The translations under genes and the position numbers were made by a program. From Salinibaculum litoreum (GTDB lineage Archaea > Halobacteriota > Halobacteria > Halobacteriales > Haloarculaceae): 64,000 nucleotides of DNA. The DNA lies in NCBI GenBank assembly GCA_009789175.1, contig CP046866.1, forward strand, positions 248,001 to 312,000. The letters are read 5' to 3'. Shown here piece by piece: positions 17,371 to 26,849 of the stretch. The notes beneath the pieces are model-generated. The model was not told where the DNA came from. It saw nothing but the letters and a program-made list of their open reading frames with translations, and did not search any database. Every line of letters begins with the position of its first letter. Position 1 is the stretch's first letter.

Positions 17371-18600
17371 TCACTCGTCGTCGACGGTTTCGGCGTGAGT
17401 GTCGGCATCGTCGGGGTCGTTGACTGGGCTGGCGGGGTGGTAGTCGGTATCGTATTCGCCGGGGCGGTCGTCGAGTCGGTCGGGGTTGATGCGCCCAGCG
17501 AGCAGCATGAAGTCCAGAATCGTCACGTGCAACATCGCCTCGACGACGGGGACCGCACGCGGCGGCAGGGATGGGTCGTGACGGCCGACGACGGAGACTT
17601 CCTTGCGCTCGCCGGTCTCCCAGTCGACGGTTTCCTGCGTTTTCGGAATCGAGGTCGGCGCGTGCCAAGTCGCCTCGCCGTAGATGGGTTCGCCGGTCGT
17701 GATGCCGCCCTGCAGGCCGCCGTGGTCGTTGCCGACGGGCACGGGGTCGCCCTCCTCGCTGACGGTCTCGGGGTGGGAGTCGCCGTCGTCGAACTCCCAG
17801 TCCTCGTTGCGGTCGATGCCCCGCACGGAGCGAGCATCCCGGCCCAGGCCGAACTCGAAGGCCGTCGTCGCCGGGATGGCCATCAACGCCTGCCCCAGGC
17901 GAGCGGGGAAGGCATCGAAGCGTGGCGCACCCAGCCCGCGGGGGACGCCGCGACACTCGAAGTAGATGGAGCCGCCGATGGAGTCGCCCTCCTCCTGATA
18001 GCGGTCGATAGCGTCGCGCATCTCTTCGGCCGTCTCGGGGTGAGCACACCGCACCTCGTTGTCCTCGGTGTGTTCGAGCATCTCCTCGAAGCTGACTTCG
18101 GGAGCCTCGATGTCGCCGATCTGGTTGACGTGAGCCTTGACCTGTACGTCGTAGTCGGACTGGTCGAGTACCTGCTTGGCGACTGCGCCGGCGGCGACCC
18201 AGTTGACCGTCTCGCGGGCCGAAGAGCGGCCGCCGCCGCCCCAGTTGCGCGTGCCGAACTTCGAGGAGTAGGTGTAATCGCCATGCGAGGGGCGGGGCGC
18301 GGTCACGAAGGGTTCGTACTTGCCCGAGCGGGCGTCCTTGTTCTGGATGACTAGCCCGATGGGGGTTCCCGTCGTGTACCCCTCCTGCAGGCCGGACTTG
18401 ATGGAGACCTCGTCGGGTTCGCCCCGGGAGGTGGTAATCATCGACTGGCCGGGTTTGCGCCGGTCGAGTTCGCGCTGTATGTCCTCCTCGCTGAGTTCCA
18501 CGCCGGCGGGACACCCCGAGACGGTACAACCCATAGCCTCCCCGTGGGACTCCCCGTACGTGGTGAACTGAAAGAGTCTGCCGAAGCGATTCCCGTTCAT
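17371..18600 (-). CDS. aroC: chorismate synthase
   Basis: The 409-aa protein starts MNGNRFGRLFQFTTYGESHG and keeps the family landmarks: the GCPAGVELSEEDIQRELDRRKPGQS region, RGEPDEVSIKSGLQEGYTTGTPI, and GRSSARETVNWVAAGAVAKQ. The enzyme makes chorismate from EPSP using reduced flavin, the last step of the shikimate pathway. An acidic C-terminal tail of about 35 aa makes it longer than bacterial forms. aroA lies nearby in the same orientation, separated by one small opposite gene. Confidence 0.95.
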   Translation of the reverse strand: MNGNRFGRLFQFTTYGESHGEAMGCTVSGCPAGVELSEEDIQRELDRRKPGQSMITTSRGEPDEVSIKSGLQEGYTTGTPIGLVIQNKDARSGKYEPFVTAPRPSHGDYTYSSKFGTRNWGGGGRSSARETVNWVAAGAVAKQVLDQSDYDVQVKAHVNQIGDIEAPEVSFEEMLEHTEDNEVRCAHPETAEEMRDAIDRYQEEGDSIGGSIYFECRGVPRGLGAPRFDAFPARLGQALMAIPATTAFEFGLGRDARSVRGIDRNEDWEFDDGDSHPETVSEEGDPVPVGNDHGGLQGGITTGEPIYGEATWHAPTSIPKTQETVDWETGERKEVSVVGRHDPSLPPRAVPVVEAMLHVTILDFMLLAGRINPDRLDDRPGEYDTDYHPASPVNDPDDADTHAETVDDE

Positions 18601-18765
18601 TGCCCGTTCCTGTGGGGCGCTTCCATTTAGGTGTTGAGAAAGCCCACGCTACGCTCGGTACGTCCCCGCTGACCCGGATTCTTGACTGTTAGCTATCGTC
18701 GACTGTCGTTGTATTAACTGTGAGCCCCTGTCGCTACCCGGCTCTGGACCTAACTAGGTACTACC

Positions 18766-18936
18766 ATGTACGACCACGATGGGATAGACAGCAGTGATGC
18801 CCCCACCGACGAGCGAGCAACCGGAGAGCGTTGTGACCTCACCTTCGAGAACGGGACCTACATCGTCTACGAGCGAGCGAACGCAAAAGCCTGGGTTCAG
18901 GCCGACTCCGAGTCCACGGTGACTGTCGAAGCCTGA
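18766..18936 (+). CDS. small conserved-looking haloarchaeal protein
   Basis: A 56-aa ORF between aroC and aroA on the opposite strand. It begins MYDHDGIDSSDAPTDERATG and ends with a beta-hairpin-like TFENGTYIVYERANAKAWVQ and a short acidic tail. Composition is typical of haloarchaeal coding DNA and the ORF ends 8 nt before aroA. I do not assign a function. Similar short 'YERANAKAWVQ' proteins occur in haloarchaea as far as I recall. Confidence 0.6.
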   Translation: MYDHDGIDSSDAPTDERATGERCDLTFENGTYIVYERANAKAWVQADSESTVTVEA

Positions 18937-18943
18937 GCGGACC

Positions 18944-20230
18944 CTATTCCCTCGACACGTCCGCCCCAAGCCCCGTCAGCACGTCGAAGAAGTCGGGGAA
19001 GGAGACATCGACGTGTTCGGTCCCGGTAACCGTCGTCTCTCCCTCCGCGACGAGACCGGCCACAGCGAGTGACATGATGATACGGTGGTCGGCACGTCCG
19101 TCGACGGTCGCACCCGACAACTCGGAGTCGCCGCCGTGAATCGTCAGCGTCCCCTGTGCTTCCTCGACGCGTGCGCCCAGCCGCTCCAGGGCCTCGGCCA
19201 TCGCGCTGACGCGGTCGGTTTCCTTGTACCGGACGTGTTCGGCGTCGGTTATCACCGTCGTCCCGTCGGCCGCGGCACCGAGTACCGCGATGGTCGGCAG
19301 CAGGTCCGGCGTGTCCTCGACGCTGACCTCGATGCCGTCGAGGGCACTTTTCTCGACGGTAATCTCGCCGGCGTCACGGTCCCAGTCGACGCTTGCTCCC
19401 ATCCGCTCTAGCACGTCGACGATGGCCTGGTCGCCCTGGGCGCTTGGGTAGGCGTTCTCGACGGTGACGCCGTCCTCGCTTGCGAGCGCGCCCGCAGCGA
19501 GCAGGTAGGACATCGAGGAGAAGTCGCCGGGGACGCTGTAGGTGTCCGTGCTGTAGGGTTGGCGGCCGGCCACCGAGAACCCGCGGTCGGTCCGGCGTGC
19601 GCGGACCCCGAAGGCGTCCATGACTTCCAGCGTGATGTCGACGTAGGGGGCCGATTTGAGTTCGGTCTGCAAGGAGATGTCGACGCCGGCGTCGGTGTTC
19701 GCGCCGGCCATCAGCAGGGCGGTGATGAACTGCGAGGAGACATCGCCCGGGATTGCGGCGGTGCCGCCGACGAGCGGGCCGCCGACGATAAGCGGGGCCT
19801 GCCCGTTGTCCCGAGTCGAGTCGGCACGGCCGCCGAGTTGCTCGACGGCCCGAAGGAGCGGTCCCTGGGGGCGCGAGCGCAGCGAGTCGTCGCCAGTGAG
19901 GACCGTGAGACCGTCGGCGAGGGCGGCCGCGGCGGTGACGAGACGCATCGTCGTTCCGCTGTTGGCGCAGTCGATGACATCCGCGGGGACTGCTGGTGTC
20001 CCGTCGAAGCCCTCGATTTCGAGCGTGTCGGCCTCCTCGTCGTGGGTGACGGTGCCGCCGAAGGCTTCGACGGCACGTGCGGTGGCGCGGGTGTCCGCAC
20101 TAAGAAGCGGGTTCTCGACGGTAGCACCGTCGGCATAGCCCGCCGCCAGAATCGCCCGGTGTGTGTAACTCTTCGAGGGTGGGGCCTGTGCTCGACCCTC
20201 GACTGTCGACTGCGAGATGGTGGCGTCCAT
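18944..20230 (-). CDS. aroA: 3-phosphoshikimate 1-carboxyvinyltransferase (EPSP synthase)
   Basis: The 428-aa protein has the family signatures: [19 protein letters not shown] at the N-terminus, [33 protein letters not shown], and [21 protein letters not shown] near the C-terminus. It transfers enolpyruvate from PEP to shikimate-3-phosphate. The ATG at 20230 gives [12 protein letters not shown]; an upstream in-frame ATG at 20260 is less likely. With aroC it supplies two late shikimate steps. Confidence 0.95.
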   Translation of the reverse strand: MDATISQSTVEGRAQAPPSKSYTHRAILAAGYADGATVENPLLSADTRATARAVEAFGGTVTHDEEADTLEIEGFDGTPAVPADVIDCANSGTTMRLVTAAAALADGLTVLTGDDSLRSRPQGPLLRAVEQLGGRADSTRDNGQAPLIVGGPLVGGTAAIPGDVSSQFITALLMAGANTDAGVDISLQTELKSAPYVDITLEVMDAFGVRARRTDRGFSVAGRQPYSTDTYSVPGDFSSMSYLLAAGALASEDGVTVENAYPSAQGDQAIVDVLERMGASVDWDRDAGEITVEKSALDGIEVSVEDTPDLLPTIAVLGAAADGTTVITDAEHVRYKETDRVSAMAEALERLGARVEEAQGTLTIHGGDSELSGATVDGRADHRIIMSLAVAGLVAEGETTVTGTEHVDVSFPDFFDVLTGLGADVSRE

Positions 20231-20280
20231 ACCCGGTCCGTGGACCGGGGACGGTATCACAGTACCGGACCCACGTGGTC

Positions 20281-21177
20281 CTACTCCACGTCAGCGCTGG
20301 TCGCACGTCGGAGCATCACGACTGCTGCAGTCCCAAACACCACGTCGAGTGCGACCAGTACGACCAGTGCCGGGACCAGCGTGTTCCAGATGCCGCCGAA
20401 CTGGGTCACTTCGATGACGGTCATCACGTCCTGATCGAGGATGACCGCGCGAGCGGCGTCGACGCCGTAGGTGACCGGGTTGTACGTGGCGACGGTCTGA
20501 ATCCAGCCGGGCAGCGCTTCCAGCGGGAGAAACGCTGTCGAGACAAAGAGGAGTGGGAACTGCAGGAGGTTCGCGCCGATGATGGTCGATTCCTGGTCGC
20601 GGGTGATGACCGCGATGATGTTCGACAGCGACATGAACCAGATAGCGAAGAGGACACCGATGGCCATGACGCCCAGCGCACCGACGAATCCGGTCTCGAC
20701 GGTGCCTCCGAGCGCGACACCCAACACGAGGATGATGGCAATCTGGAAGGCGATGCGGAGCAGTTCCGCGCCGCTCTTGCCGGCGAAGACACCGACCCGG
20801 CTCATCGGACTCACCAGCACTTTCTCGAACATCCCCTGTTCGATGTCGTTGACCAGTCCCACACCGGAGGTCGCCGCCGCGGCGAGTGCGACCTGCATCG
20901 CGATGGCCGGCATCAGGTACGTCTCGTAGCTAATCGACGCGGCACCGCGGTTGATGGCCTGCGTGGCGACGCCGCCGAAGACCTGCGTGAACAAGACGAG
21001 AAAGATGATTGGCTGGACCAGCGACACGACCAGCACGAAGGGGTTGCGCACCGCCTTCAGGTTCCAGCGTTTGAAGTTTACCCAGAAGTCGCCGAGAAAG
21101 GTGTTGCTCGTCGTCTCGATGTCGGTGGCCGGTCCCATAGTGGCGTCCGTCCCGTCCTCCGCGGGCGGCGTACTCAT
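20281..21177 (-). CDS. ABC-2 type transporter permease
   Basis: The 298-aa permease has six hydrophobic segments. It contains the ABC-2 landmarks [39 protein letters not shown]-like wording ([20 protein letters not shown]) and [20 protein letters not shown]. This is the DrrB-like class exporting drugs or lipids. It overlaps the upstream ATPase gene by 4 nt and resembles the other pair at 1845-3607, so the window has two paralogous exporters. Confidence 0.87.
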   Translation of the reverse strand: MSTPPAEDGTDATMGPATDIETTSNTFLGDFWVNFKRWNLKAVRNPFVLVVSLVQPIIFLVLFTQVFGGVATQAINRGAASISYETYLMPAIAMQVALAAAATSGVGLVNDIEQGMFEKVLVSPMSRVGVFAGKSGAELLRIAFQIAIILVLGVALGGTVETGFVGALGVMAIGVLFAIWFMSLSNIIAVITRDQESTIIGANLLQFPLLFVSTAFLPLEALPGWIQTVATYNPVTYGVDAARAVILDQDVMTVIEVTQFGGIWNTLVPALVVLVALDVVFGTAAVVMLRRATSADVE

Positions 21178-22178
21178 CGGGACACCTCCACAGCCTCGGA
21201 GGGGACAGCGTCGGCGGCGTCCTCGGGAACGTGTTCGCCCGTGATAGCGAGGAACACGTCGTCGAGCGTCGGTGCACGGATGTTGAATCCGGTCACGGTC
21301 AGTCCCGCGTCCCGGAGCGCGACCAGCAGGTCCGTGCCGTGTGAGCGGGCACGCTCGGAGGTGACGGTGATGCCGTCCTCGGTCACGTCGATGGTGGCCT
21401 CCTCCTCGAAGAGTTCGGCCTCCCGGGCGACGGTGGCCGCCTGCTCGGGGTCAGCCGCGTCGTCGGACAGTTCCACGTCGAGAATCTCTCCACCCACGCG
21501 CCGCTTGAGTTCTGTCGGCGACCCTTCCGCGACTATCTCGCCGGCCTTGATGACGCCGATGCGGTCACACAACTGGTCGGCTTCCTCCAGATACTGCGTG
21601 GTGAGGAAGATGGTCGTCCCCGCCTCGTTGATGCGCTCGAAGTACTCCCAGAGCCGATTCCGTGCCTTGGGGTCGAGTCCGGTCGTCGGTTCGTCCAGAA
21701 AGACCAGCGGCGGGCGGTGGACCAGCGCCGTCGCCGCATCGAGTCGCTTGCGCATCCCCCCGGAGAAGCCGTCGGCGCGCTTCTCGGCAACGTCCGCGAG
21801 GTCGACCAGGTCGAGCAGTTCCGCGATGCGCTCGTCGCGGTCGCTCCGGGGGACGCCGTAGGACTCACAGGCAAACCGGAGGTTCTCACGGGCAGTCATC
21901 TCGGGGTCGATACTGGTCTCCTGTGGCATGTAGCCGATGGAGGCCCGAACCTGTCGGGCCTCGCGCTGTACGTCGAAGCCGTTGACGGTTACCTGCCCGC
22001 CGGTGGGTTTTAGAAGCGTTGCGAGTATCTTGATAGCCGTCGTCTTGCCTGCGCCGTTGGGACCGAGAAAGCCGAAGAACTCGCCGCGGGGAACCTGGAG
22101 GTCGACGCCCCGGACGGCTTCCGTCCCGTCGCTGTAGGTCAACACCACGTCCGTCGCGTCGATGGCGTACTCGGGCAT
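21174..22178 (-). CDS. ABC transporter ATP-binding protein (DrrA-like)
   Basis: The 334-aa ATPase has Walker A GPNGAGKTT, Q-loop GYMPQETSIDPEMTA, signature FSGGMRKRLDAATAL, Walker B LVFLDEPTTGLDP and H-loop LTTQYLEEADQL, where Gln replaces the usual switch His as in the DrrA class. The C-terminal region of about 90 aa is the DUF4162-type extension. The ATG at 22178 starts MPEYAIDATDVVLTY; the longer frame from 22226 lacks support. Confidence 0.87.
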   Translation of the reverse strand: MPEYAIDATDVVLTYSDGTEAVRGVDLQVPRGEFFGFLGPNGAGKTTAIKILATLLKPTGGQVTVNGFDVQREARQVRASIGYMPQETSIDPEMTARENLRFACESYGVPRSDRDERIAELLDLVDLADVAEKRADGFSGGMRKRLDAATALVHRPPLVFLDEPTTGLDPKARNRLWEYFERINEAGTTIFLTTQYLEEADQLCDRIGVIKAGEIVAEGSPTELKRRVGGEILDVELSDDAADPEQAATVAREAELFEEEATIDVTEDGITVTSERARSHGTDLLVALRDAGLTVTGFNIRAPTLDDVFLAITGEHVPEDAADAVPSEAVEVSR

Positions 22179-22312
22179 TTCTACACGGTAGGGCACCTGC
22201 GGTCTTAAGAATTGGACCGGCAGCACAACGCTGGCCTGGGGTTCTCGTCTCCTGTCCCGGGTCTGCCCGCCGACCGCGGAGATATTTATCCGTCCCGGCC
22301 CCAGCGGGTAGT

Positions 22313-23494
22313 ATGGACCCCGACCTTTCGGCGCTCGACGAGGCGCTTGCAGACGCCGGTGTCGACGGCTATCTCATCGACGCCGACTCCGAGGACTCCG
22401 ACCAGTACTACCTCTCAGGATTCGATGCGCCGGATCCGTTCATCACGCTGTACGACGGCGAAGTGCGCCTGCTCTTTGCCCGCAGTCTGGAGTACGGTCG
22501 CGCTCAGGCCGAGTCCCGAGCTGCGACAGTCCAGCGGTACACCGACTTCGACCACTCGGCGAAAATCGAGGAGTACGGCCAGCGCGAGGCCGCGGCTCGC
22601 GTCCTCGCGGAGTTCCTGCGCTCTCACGGTGTCGAGTCAGTCGCCGTCCCGCCGCGGTTTCCGCTCCAGACGGCCGACGGTGTCCGCGAGCAGGGTATCG
22701 ATGTCAGACCGGACGAGCACGGTACCGTCACGGAGATTCGGGCAACGAAGACCGACGAGGAAATCGAGCACGTCCGGGCCGCCCAGCGGGCCAACGAGGC
22801 GGCACTGGCACGCGCCGAGGAACTTATCGCGACTGCCGGCGTCGACGAGGAGGGTCACCTCGTCCACGGGGGCGAGCCACTCACCAGCGAGCGAGTGACA
22901 CGGGCCATCGAGATGGAACTGCTGGAACACGGCTGTGGGCTGGATGATACTATCGTCGCGTGCGGGCGCGACGCGGCGGACCCTCACGACCGGGGTAGCG
23001 GCCCGCTCCGTGCGGGCGAACCAATCATCGTCGACATCTTCCCGCAGAACAAGACGACGAAATACCACGCCGACATGACCCGGACGTTCTGCCGCGGCGA
23101 CCCCGACGAGACCATCCGGGAGTGGTACGACCTCACCGCACGCGCGAAGGCGGCTGCACTGGCTGCAATCGAACCCGGAGTCACCGGCGAAGCAGTCCAC
23201 GACGCCGCCGCTAGCGTCTACGAGGACGCCGGCCTGCCGACACTGTCGAGTGACCCCAGCGCCGAGACCGGCTTTATCCACAGTACCGGACATGGCGTCG
23301 GGCTGGATGTCCACGAACGCCCGGTCGTCGGTCCCGGCGGGGGCGAACTCGAACCCGGCCATATCATCACTGTCGAACCCGGACTCTATGACCCCGCGGT
23401 CGGCGGCGTCCGCATCGAGGACATCGTCGCCGTCACCGAGGATGGCTACGAGAACCTCACCGACTACCCGGAGCAACTGCGCGCGAGCGAGTGA
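22313..23494 (+). CDS. M24 family Xaa-Pro dipeptidase/aminopeptidase
   Basis: The 393-aa protein has an N-terminal creatinase-like domain (about 1-130) and a C-terminal pita-bread domain. The metal ligands are in place: Asp in IVDIFPQ, Asp in YHADMTRTF, His in STGHGVGLDVHERP, Glu in ITVEPGLYD and Glu in VRIEDIVAVTEDG. It should cleave the N-terminal residue before proline, or dipeptides, with two divalent cations. The gene stands alone, divergent from the ABC operon. Confidence 0.88.
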   Translation: MDPDLSALDEALADAGVDGYLIDADSEDSDQYYLSGFDAPDPFITLYDGEVRLLFARSLEYGRAQAESRAATVQRYTDFDHSAKIEEYGQREAAARVLAEFLRSHGVESVAVPPRFPLQTADGVREQGIDVRPDEHGTVTEIRATKTDEEIEHVRAAQRANEAALARAEELIATAGVDEEGHLVHGGEPLTSERVTRAIEMELLEHGCGLDDTIVACGRDAADPHDRGSGPLRAGEPIIVDIFPQNKTTKYHADMTRTFCRGDPDETIREWYDLTARAKAAALAAIEPGVTGEAVHDAAASVYEDAGLPTLSSDPSAETGFIHSTGHGVGLDVHERPVVGPGGGELEPGHIITVEPGLYDPAVGGVRIEDIVAVTEDGYENLTDYPEQLRASE

Positions 23495-23506
23495 CCGGGG
23501 ACGGGC

Positions 23507-24148
23507 TCACCGGGGGCGCTCCGCCTTCCGTGCGGTCGCGACCCGGGCCAATCGGGGATGCCAGACCGGCCCGGTTACTTCGCTGTCACCGTCATACCAG
23601 CCAGCGGCAGTCAGACAGGTCTCCACGTCTTCGCGCCCCCAGGTGTGAAAGAACGTCTCGTTGGCGACCGTGGCGACGTTCTCGACGGGGTTGAGCGTCG
23701 GAAACGGTGGCCGGTTGAATCCTGCGACGAGCAGTTCCCCGCCGGGACGGGTGACCCGGTGGGCCTCCGCGAGTGCCGCCACGGGGTCGACGAAGTACAG
23801 AATCGCACCCACCGAGACGACGGCATCGAAGGTTTCGTCGGTGTAGGGGAGCTGGTGGGCGTCTCCCCCGATGAACTCGACGGACTCCGGCTGGTCGGCC
23901 CGGCGCAACTGCGGTTCGCTCAGGTCGATTGCCTCGACCCGCCCGGCCCGCTCTGCGAGCAGGTCACAGGTCACTCCGGTCCCACAGCCCACGTCGAGGA
24001 CGCGGTCCCCCGTGGCGAACTCCAGCGTGTCAAGCAGCCGTCGCTGGAGACGACGCGGCCAGAACGTCTCCGCGACGAGTGGGTCGTAGATGCTCGATAC
24101 GGCCTCGTACCAGGCGCTCGCGGTCGCTGTGTCCTGTAACAGGCCCAT
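23507..24148 (-). CDS. class I SAM-dependent methyltransferase
   Basis: About 213 aa with motif I VLDVGCGTGVTCDLLAE, an acidic end of strand 2 (VEAIDLS), motif post-I EFIGGDAHQLPYTDETFDAV and motif III-like RVTRPGGELLVAGF. The N-terminal AWYEAVSSIYDPLVAETFWP is typical of the ubiE/Coq5-like group. Substrate unknown. The ATG at 24148 is preferred over 24172. Confidence 0.85.
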   Translation of the reverse strand: MGLLQDTATASAWYEAVSSIYDPLVAETFWPRRLQRRLLDTLEFATGDRVLDVGCGTGVTCDLLAERAGRVEAIDLSEPQLRRADQPESVEFIGGDAHQLPYTDETFDAVVSVGAILYFVDPVAALAEAHRVTRPGGELLVAGFNRPPFPTLNPVENVATVANETFFHTWGREDVETCLTAAGWYDGDSEVTGPVWHPRLARVATARKAERPR

Positions 24149-24343
24149 GGCTTCGATAGGACTGGGAGTCACTAATCCACACCTACGGACACGTCCGTGT
24201 CAACACACCACATCCTAGCCATCATCATGAACATTTATTATGGTTCGTCTCACACGGTCTAATATGCTCGCGGTACGCGTGGTACGTCGGTCGCATTGAT
24301 TCTGACAGCGTCGGCTTTCGACTACATTTCCCCCTACAAACCA

Positions 24344-24496
24344 ATGAGCACTCAGACACCTACCACGAACACACGCCCCACGCGTATCACACGAACACAG
24401 TTTACATCCCGGGACGCCCCACAGACGTTCGACCCGTACAACACCAATCCCTGTCCCGAGATGTTCAGTGACAAGTGGACCACGGCCGAGAAGTAA
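24344..24496 (+). CDS. possible small protein, unrecognised
   Basis: A 50-codon ORF with an ATG at 24344, rich in Thr at the N-terminus, then a more structured FTSRDAPQTFDPYNTNPC segment ending FSDKWTTAEK. It sits in an otherwise empty 480-nt gap. Codon use is not strongly haloarchaeal and no homologue comes to mind, so coding status is open. Confidence 0.35.
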   Translation: MSTQTPTTNTRPTRITRTQFTSRDAPQTFDPYNTNPCPEMFSDKWTTAEK

Positions 24497-24629
24497 CGCG
24501 TTGCAGACGACGCATCGTTGTCGATAGCGATTGTCCCGTGAGACCTGTCAGTGTGCAACGACAGCGAGAAGGCCTGTCGCGTCGGTCGCTGACACAACGC
24601 ATTTCTCCCGTGGCGACCTGACACCCGGT

Positions 24630-24839
24630 ATGACCGAGTACACGACCGTCTCGATACCGAAAGACCTCGGTGACCGCGTCGAGGAGACCATCGAGGGAAC
24701 GAGCTTTTCCAGTACCAGCGACCTCGTGCGGTTCCTGTTGCGAAGTATCGTCATCAAACACCAGCGCGAGGGCGAGCTGACTGAGGCCGAATTTGACGAA
24801 ATCGCCCAGCAACTGCAGGACCTCGGCTATCTGGAGTGA
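24630..24839 (+). CDS. ribbon-helix-helix DNA-binding protein
   Basis: The 69-aa protein has a CopG/Arc-like fold: N-terminal beta strand TEYTTVSIPKDL, helix A GDRVEETIEGT, and helix B TSDLVRFLLRSIVIKHQ. An acidic tail follows. No toxin gene is adjacent, so it is more likely a stand-alone regulator than an antitoxin. The target is unknown. Confidence 0.75.
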   Translation: MTEYTTVSIPKDLGDRVEETIEGTSFSSTSDLVRFLLRSIVIKHQREGELTEAEFDEIAQQLQDLGYLE

Positions 24840-24865
24840 GGGCTCCGTGCGCCCCTTTCTGGCGG

Positions 24866-25276
24866 TCAGGGCGTCTGCTCTTCCGGCGGTTCGACATCGA
24901 GAATCGTCAGTTCTTGCTCTCGCCCCGAGCGGTCGAACGCTGCCAGTGCGTCGTCGGTCCACGGCGGAACGGCCACGAAGACGACCTCGTGGAGGTCATC
25001 GCGCTTCGAGACCCGGAGGTCCCCTTCGGGATGTGAGACGAACCGCCCCTCCGTCTGGCCGACGGGCGTCCCAAGGTCGACGCCGAAGACAGCACTGACG
25101 GAGCGACCTGCTTCGGGCATGTAGAAGTGGGTGAACACTGGGGTGTCGGCCGACAGGTCCGCCTCGGGGATGTCACCGGCCGGCGTCACGGACAGCGGAA
25201 TGGTCGTCGAGTTCGGCTCCCGCTCGCTCGCGAGGCGCAACAGCGTCTCGACCAGTCCGCGCGTGACGTACAACAC
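24866..25276 (-). CDS. JAMM/MPN-fold-like protein lacking a metal ligand
   Basis: A 136-aa protein. The segment VSHPEGDLRVSKRDDLHEVV (residues 80-99) matches the JAMM motif HxH-x7-S-xx-D, with H82, S90 and D93 at correct spacing. The first His is replaced by Val80. It is therefore either a catalytically dead MPN domain or a chance resemblance. The first 30 residues (VTRGLVETLLRLASERE) fit the first helix of MPN domains. Gene function unknown; the assignment is inference from pattern only. Confidence 0.5.
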   Translation of the reverse strand: MLYVTRGLVETLLRLASEREPNSTTIPLSVTPAGDIPEADLSADTPVFTHFYMPEAGRSVSAVFGVDLGTPVGQTEGRFVSHPEGDLRVSKRDDLHEVVFVAVPPWTDDALAAFDRSGREQELTILDVEPPEEQTP

Positions 25277-25316
25277 GAGTTAGACTATGGAGCGACCCTA
25301 TTTAGCTTCCCTGTCA

Positions 25317-26003
25317 CTACACCGGGAGGAACGTTTTCAGGTTCTTCAGGTAGAGACTCGGGGTTCGTCCGCGAGCGCCGTCGACGGCGTCGCTGAGCGT
25401 GTTTGCGGCATCCTCGTGAATGCCATTGCCGTGACCGACCAGAATCCGGTCGGGGGTGAGTCGGCCGAGTTTCTTCGGCGGCGTCAGCCGGATGGCCGGA
25501 TGGACACCCAACCGTTCGTTCCCAGCCAGGAAATAGTCCGCCGTCCCGACGGCTTCGGGGACGACCAGTACGTCGCTGTCCTCGCCATACAGTGCGGCTT
25601 CGCTCCAGGCGACGTTGTCGATGACCTCGTGGGCGGCATAGCCAGTGTCGGCAAGTTCCCGGTGAAACCGCTCGGTCGGAGCGTTGATATCCTCGGCCAC
25701 GCCCGCCATGAAGTGCGGAATGTGTACGGAGACGCCGTGACGCTGTGCGATTGCGGCCGCATCCCGCTTGTGGCGGTCCAGCAGGATGACGACACCTGCC
25801 ACCTCACCGAACTCGGCGAAGAGGTCGTCGATACCCTCGGCGTCGACAGGGTCGATGACCCACACCTCGCCGTCGACGGCGATGGCGTGGCTTGCTCGTT
25901 GCATCGTCTCGTCAGGATAGGCAATCCAGCCTACCCCACCCGACTCGCTGTCGCCAAATCGGTCGATTTCTATCCAGTCCGTTGGCGGCCCAGAACCTTT
26001 CAT
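25317..26003 (-). CDS. MBL-fold-like hydrolase, degenerate
   Basis: A 228-aa protein whose order of strands suggests a metallo-beta-lactamase fold: HAIAVDGEVWVIDPVDAEGI, then VVILLDRHKRDAAAIAQRHG where the usual THxHxDH is reduced to LLDRHKRD, then VLVVPEAVGTADYFLAG and ILVGHGNGIHEDA with a terminal GHG. Full metal coordination is doubtful. Function unknown; haloarchaea carry close relatives as I recall. Confidence 0.55.
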   Translation of the reverse strand: MKGSGPPTDWIEIDRFGDSESGGVGWIAYPDETMQRASHAIAVDGEVWVIDPVDAEGIDDLFAEFGEVAGVVILLDRHKRDAAAIAQRHGVSVHIPHFMAGVAEDINAPTERFHRELADTGYAAHEVIDNVAWSEAALYGEDSDVLVVPEAVGTADYFLAGNERLGVHPAIRLTPPKKLGRLTPDRILVGHGNGIHEDAANTLSDAVDGARGRTPSLYLKNLKTFLPV

Positions 26004-26066
26004 CCTCTCGTACTACGGCACCACCGGTGAAAAAACGCACACCAAATCTGGTGGGTAGGAGTAGTC

Positions 26067-26072
26067 TATTAA
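26067..26072 (+). promoter_or_regulatory. TATA box of VOC gene
   Basis: TATTAA is centred about 27 nt before the ATG at 26097, consistent with a leaderless transcript. A short inverted repeat CACCA-AATC-TGGTG lies just upstream (26040-26053). Confidence 0.5.
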
Positions 26073-26096
26073 TGCTCCACACACGTAGCGTCGCAT

Positions 26097-26789
26097 ATGC
26101 TCTCCGGACCGCGGTGGCTGGCGCTCGAAGTCAAGTATCTCGACCGCGCACAGTCCTTCTACGAGGCGTTTCTGGAACTGGACACCCGCGAGCGACGGGA
26201 GGGCGAGGTCCGACTCGCCGCCGGCGAGACCGACCTCGTCTTGCGCGCCCCCGAAGCGGTGCCCCGTGGTGGCTTACACACTCACTACGCCCTCTCGGTC
26301 CCCACCGACGAATACGACGACTGGCACGCGCGCCTGGACGAGCGGTTCGACCTCACGGAGGAGACCTTCGGCGACGCCCGCTCGCTGTATTTCTACGATA
26401 CGGAGGGCAACTGTATCGAACTTGGCGAGCGCGACGTGTCGGGTCCCGGTGTCGACGGCTGCTTCGAGGTGGTGCTGGAAGTCGAAACGCTCGAACACGC
26501 CGAGGCGTTCTACGAGGAACTGGGGTTCGAACCGATTGACTGGGGCGACCAGCGCCGCCGGGTGCGGATGACCTGTGGTGACTTCGACCTCGAACTCTGG
26601 GAACCGCAGGTCGGCATCGCCGACGCCCGCGGCGGCGTCCACGTGGACTTTGGCATCGGAACCGACGACCCCGAGGCCACTGCGGAGGGCGCCCGTCAGG
26701 ACGCGCTCGCGGTCGACGAGTTGGATGATGGCCTCAGACTCCGGGACCCCGATGGCCACTACGTGACGCTAGTCAAGGAGCAGGTTTGA
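26097..26789 (+). CDS. two-domain VOC (glyoxalase/bleomycin-resistance) protein
   Basis: The 230-aa protein contains two vicinal-oxygen-chelate modules. The first begins WLALEVKYLDRAQSFYEAFL and ends YFYDTEGNCIELGE; the second begins CFEVVLEVETLEHAEAFYEE and ends LRDPDGHYVTLVKEQ. The FYEx-L and DPDG/DTEG motifs are characteristic, with terminal acidic metal ligands. Reaction unknown. A fragment of a copy of its 3' end is found at 27445-27540. Confidence 0.85.
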   Translation: MLSGPRWLALEVKYLDRAQSFYEAFLELDTRERREGEVRLAAGETDLVLRAPEAVPRGGLHTHYALSVPTDEYDDWHARLDERFDLTEETFGDARSLYFYDTEGNCIELGERDVSGPGVDGCFEVVLEVETLEHAEAFYEELGFEPIDWGDQRRRVRMTCGDFDLELWEPQVGIADARGGVHVDFGIGTDDPEATAEGARQDALAVDELDDGLRLRDPDGHYVTLVKEQV

Positions 26790-26849
26790 CAGGCACTTGG
26801 CTCGCTTCGTGGTTACTTCGAGCTCCGTCCCCGGTCGGAGTGCGATTGG

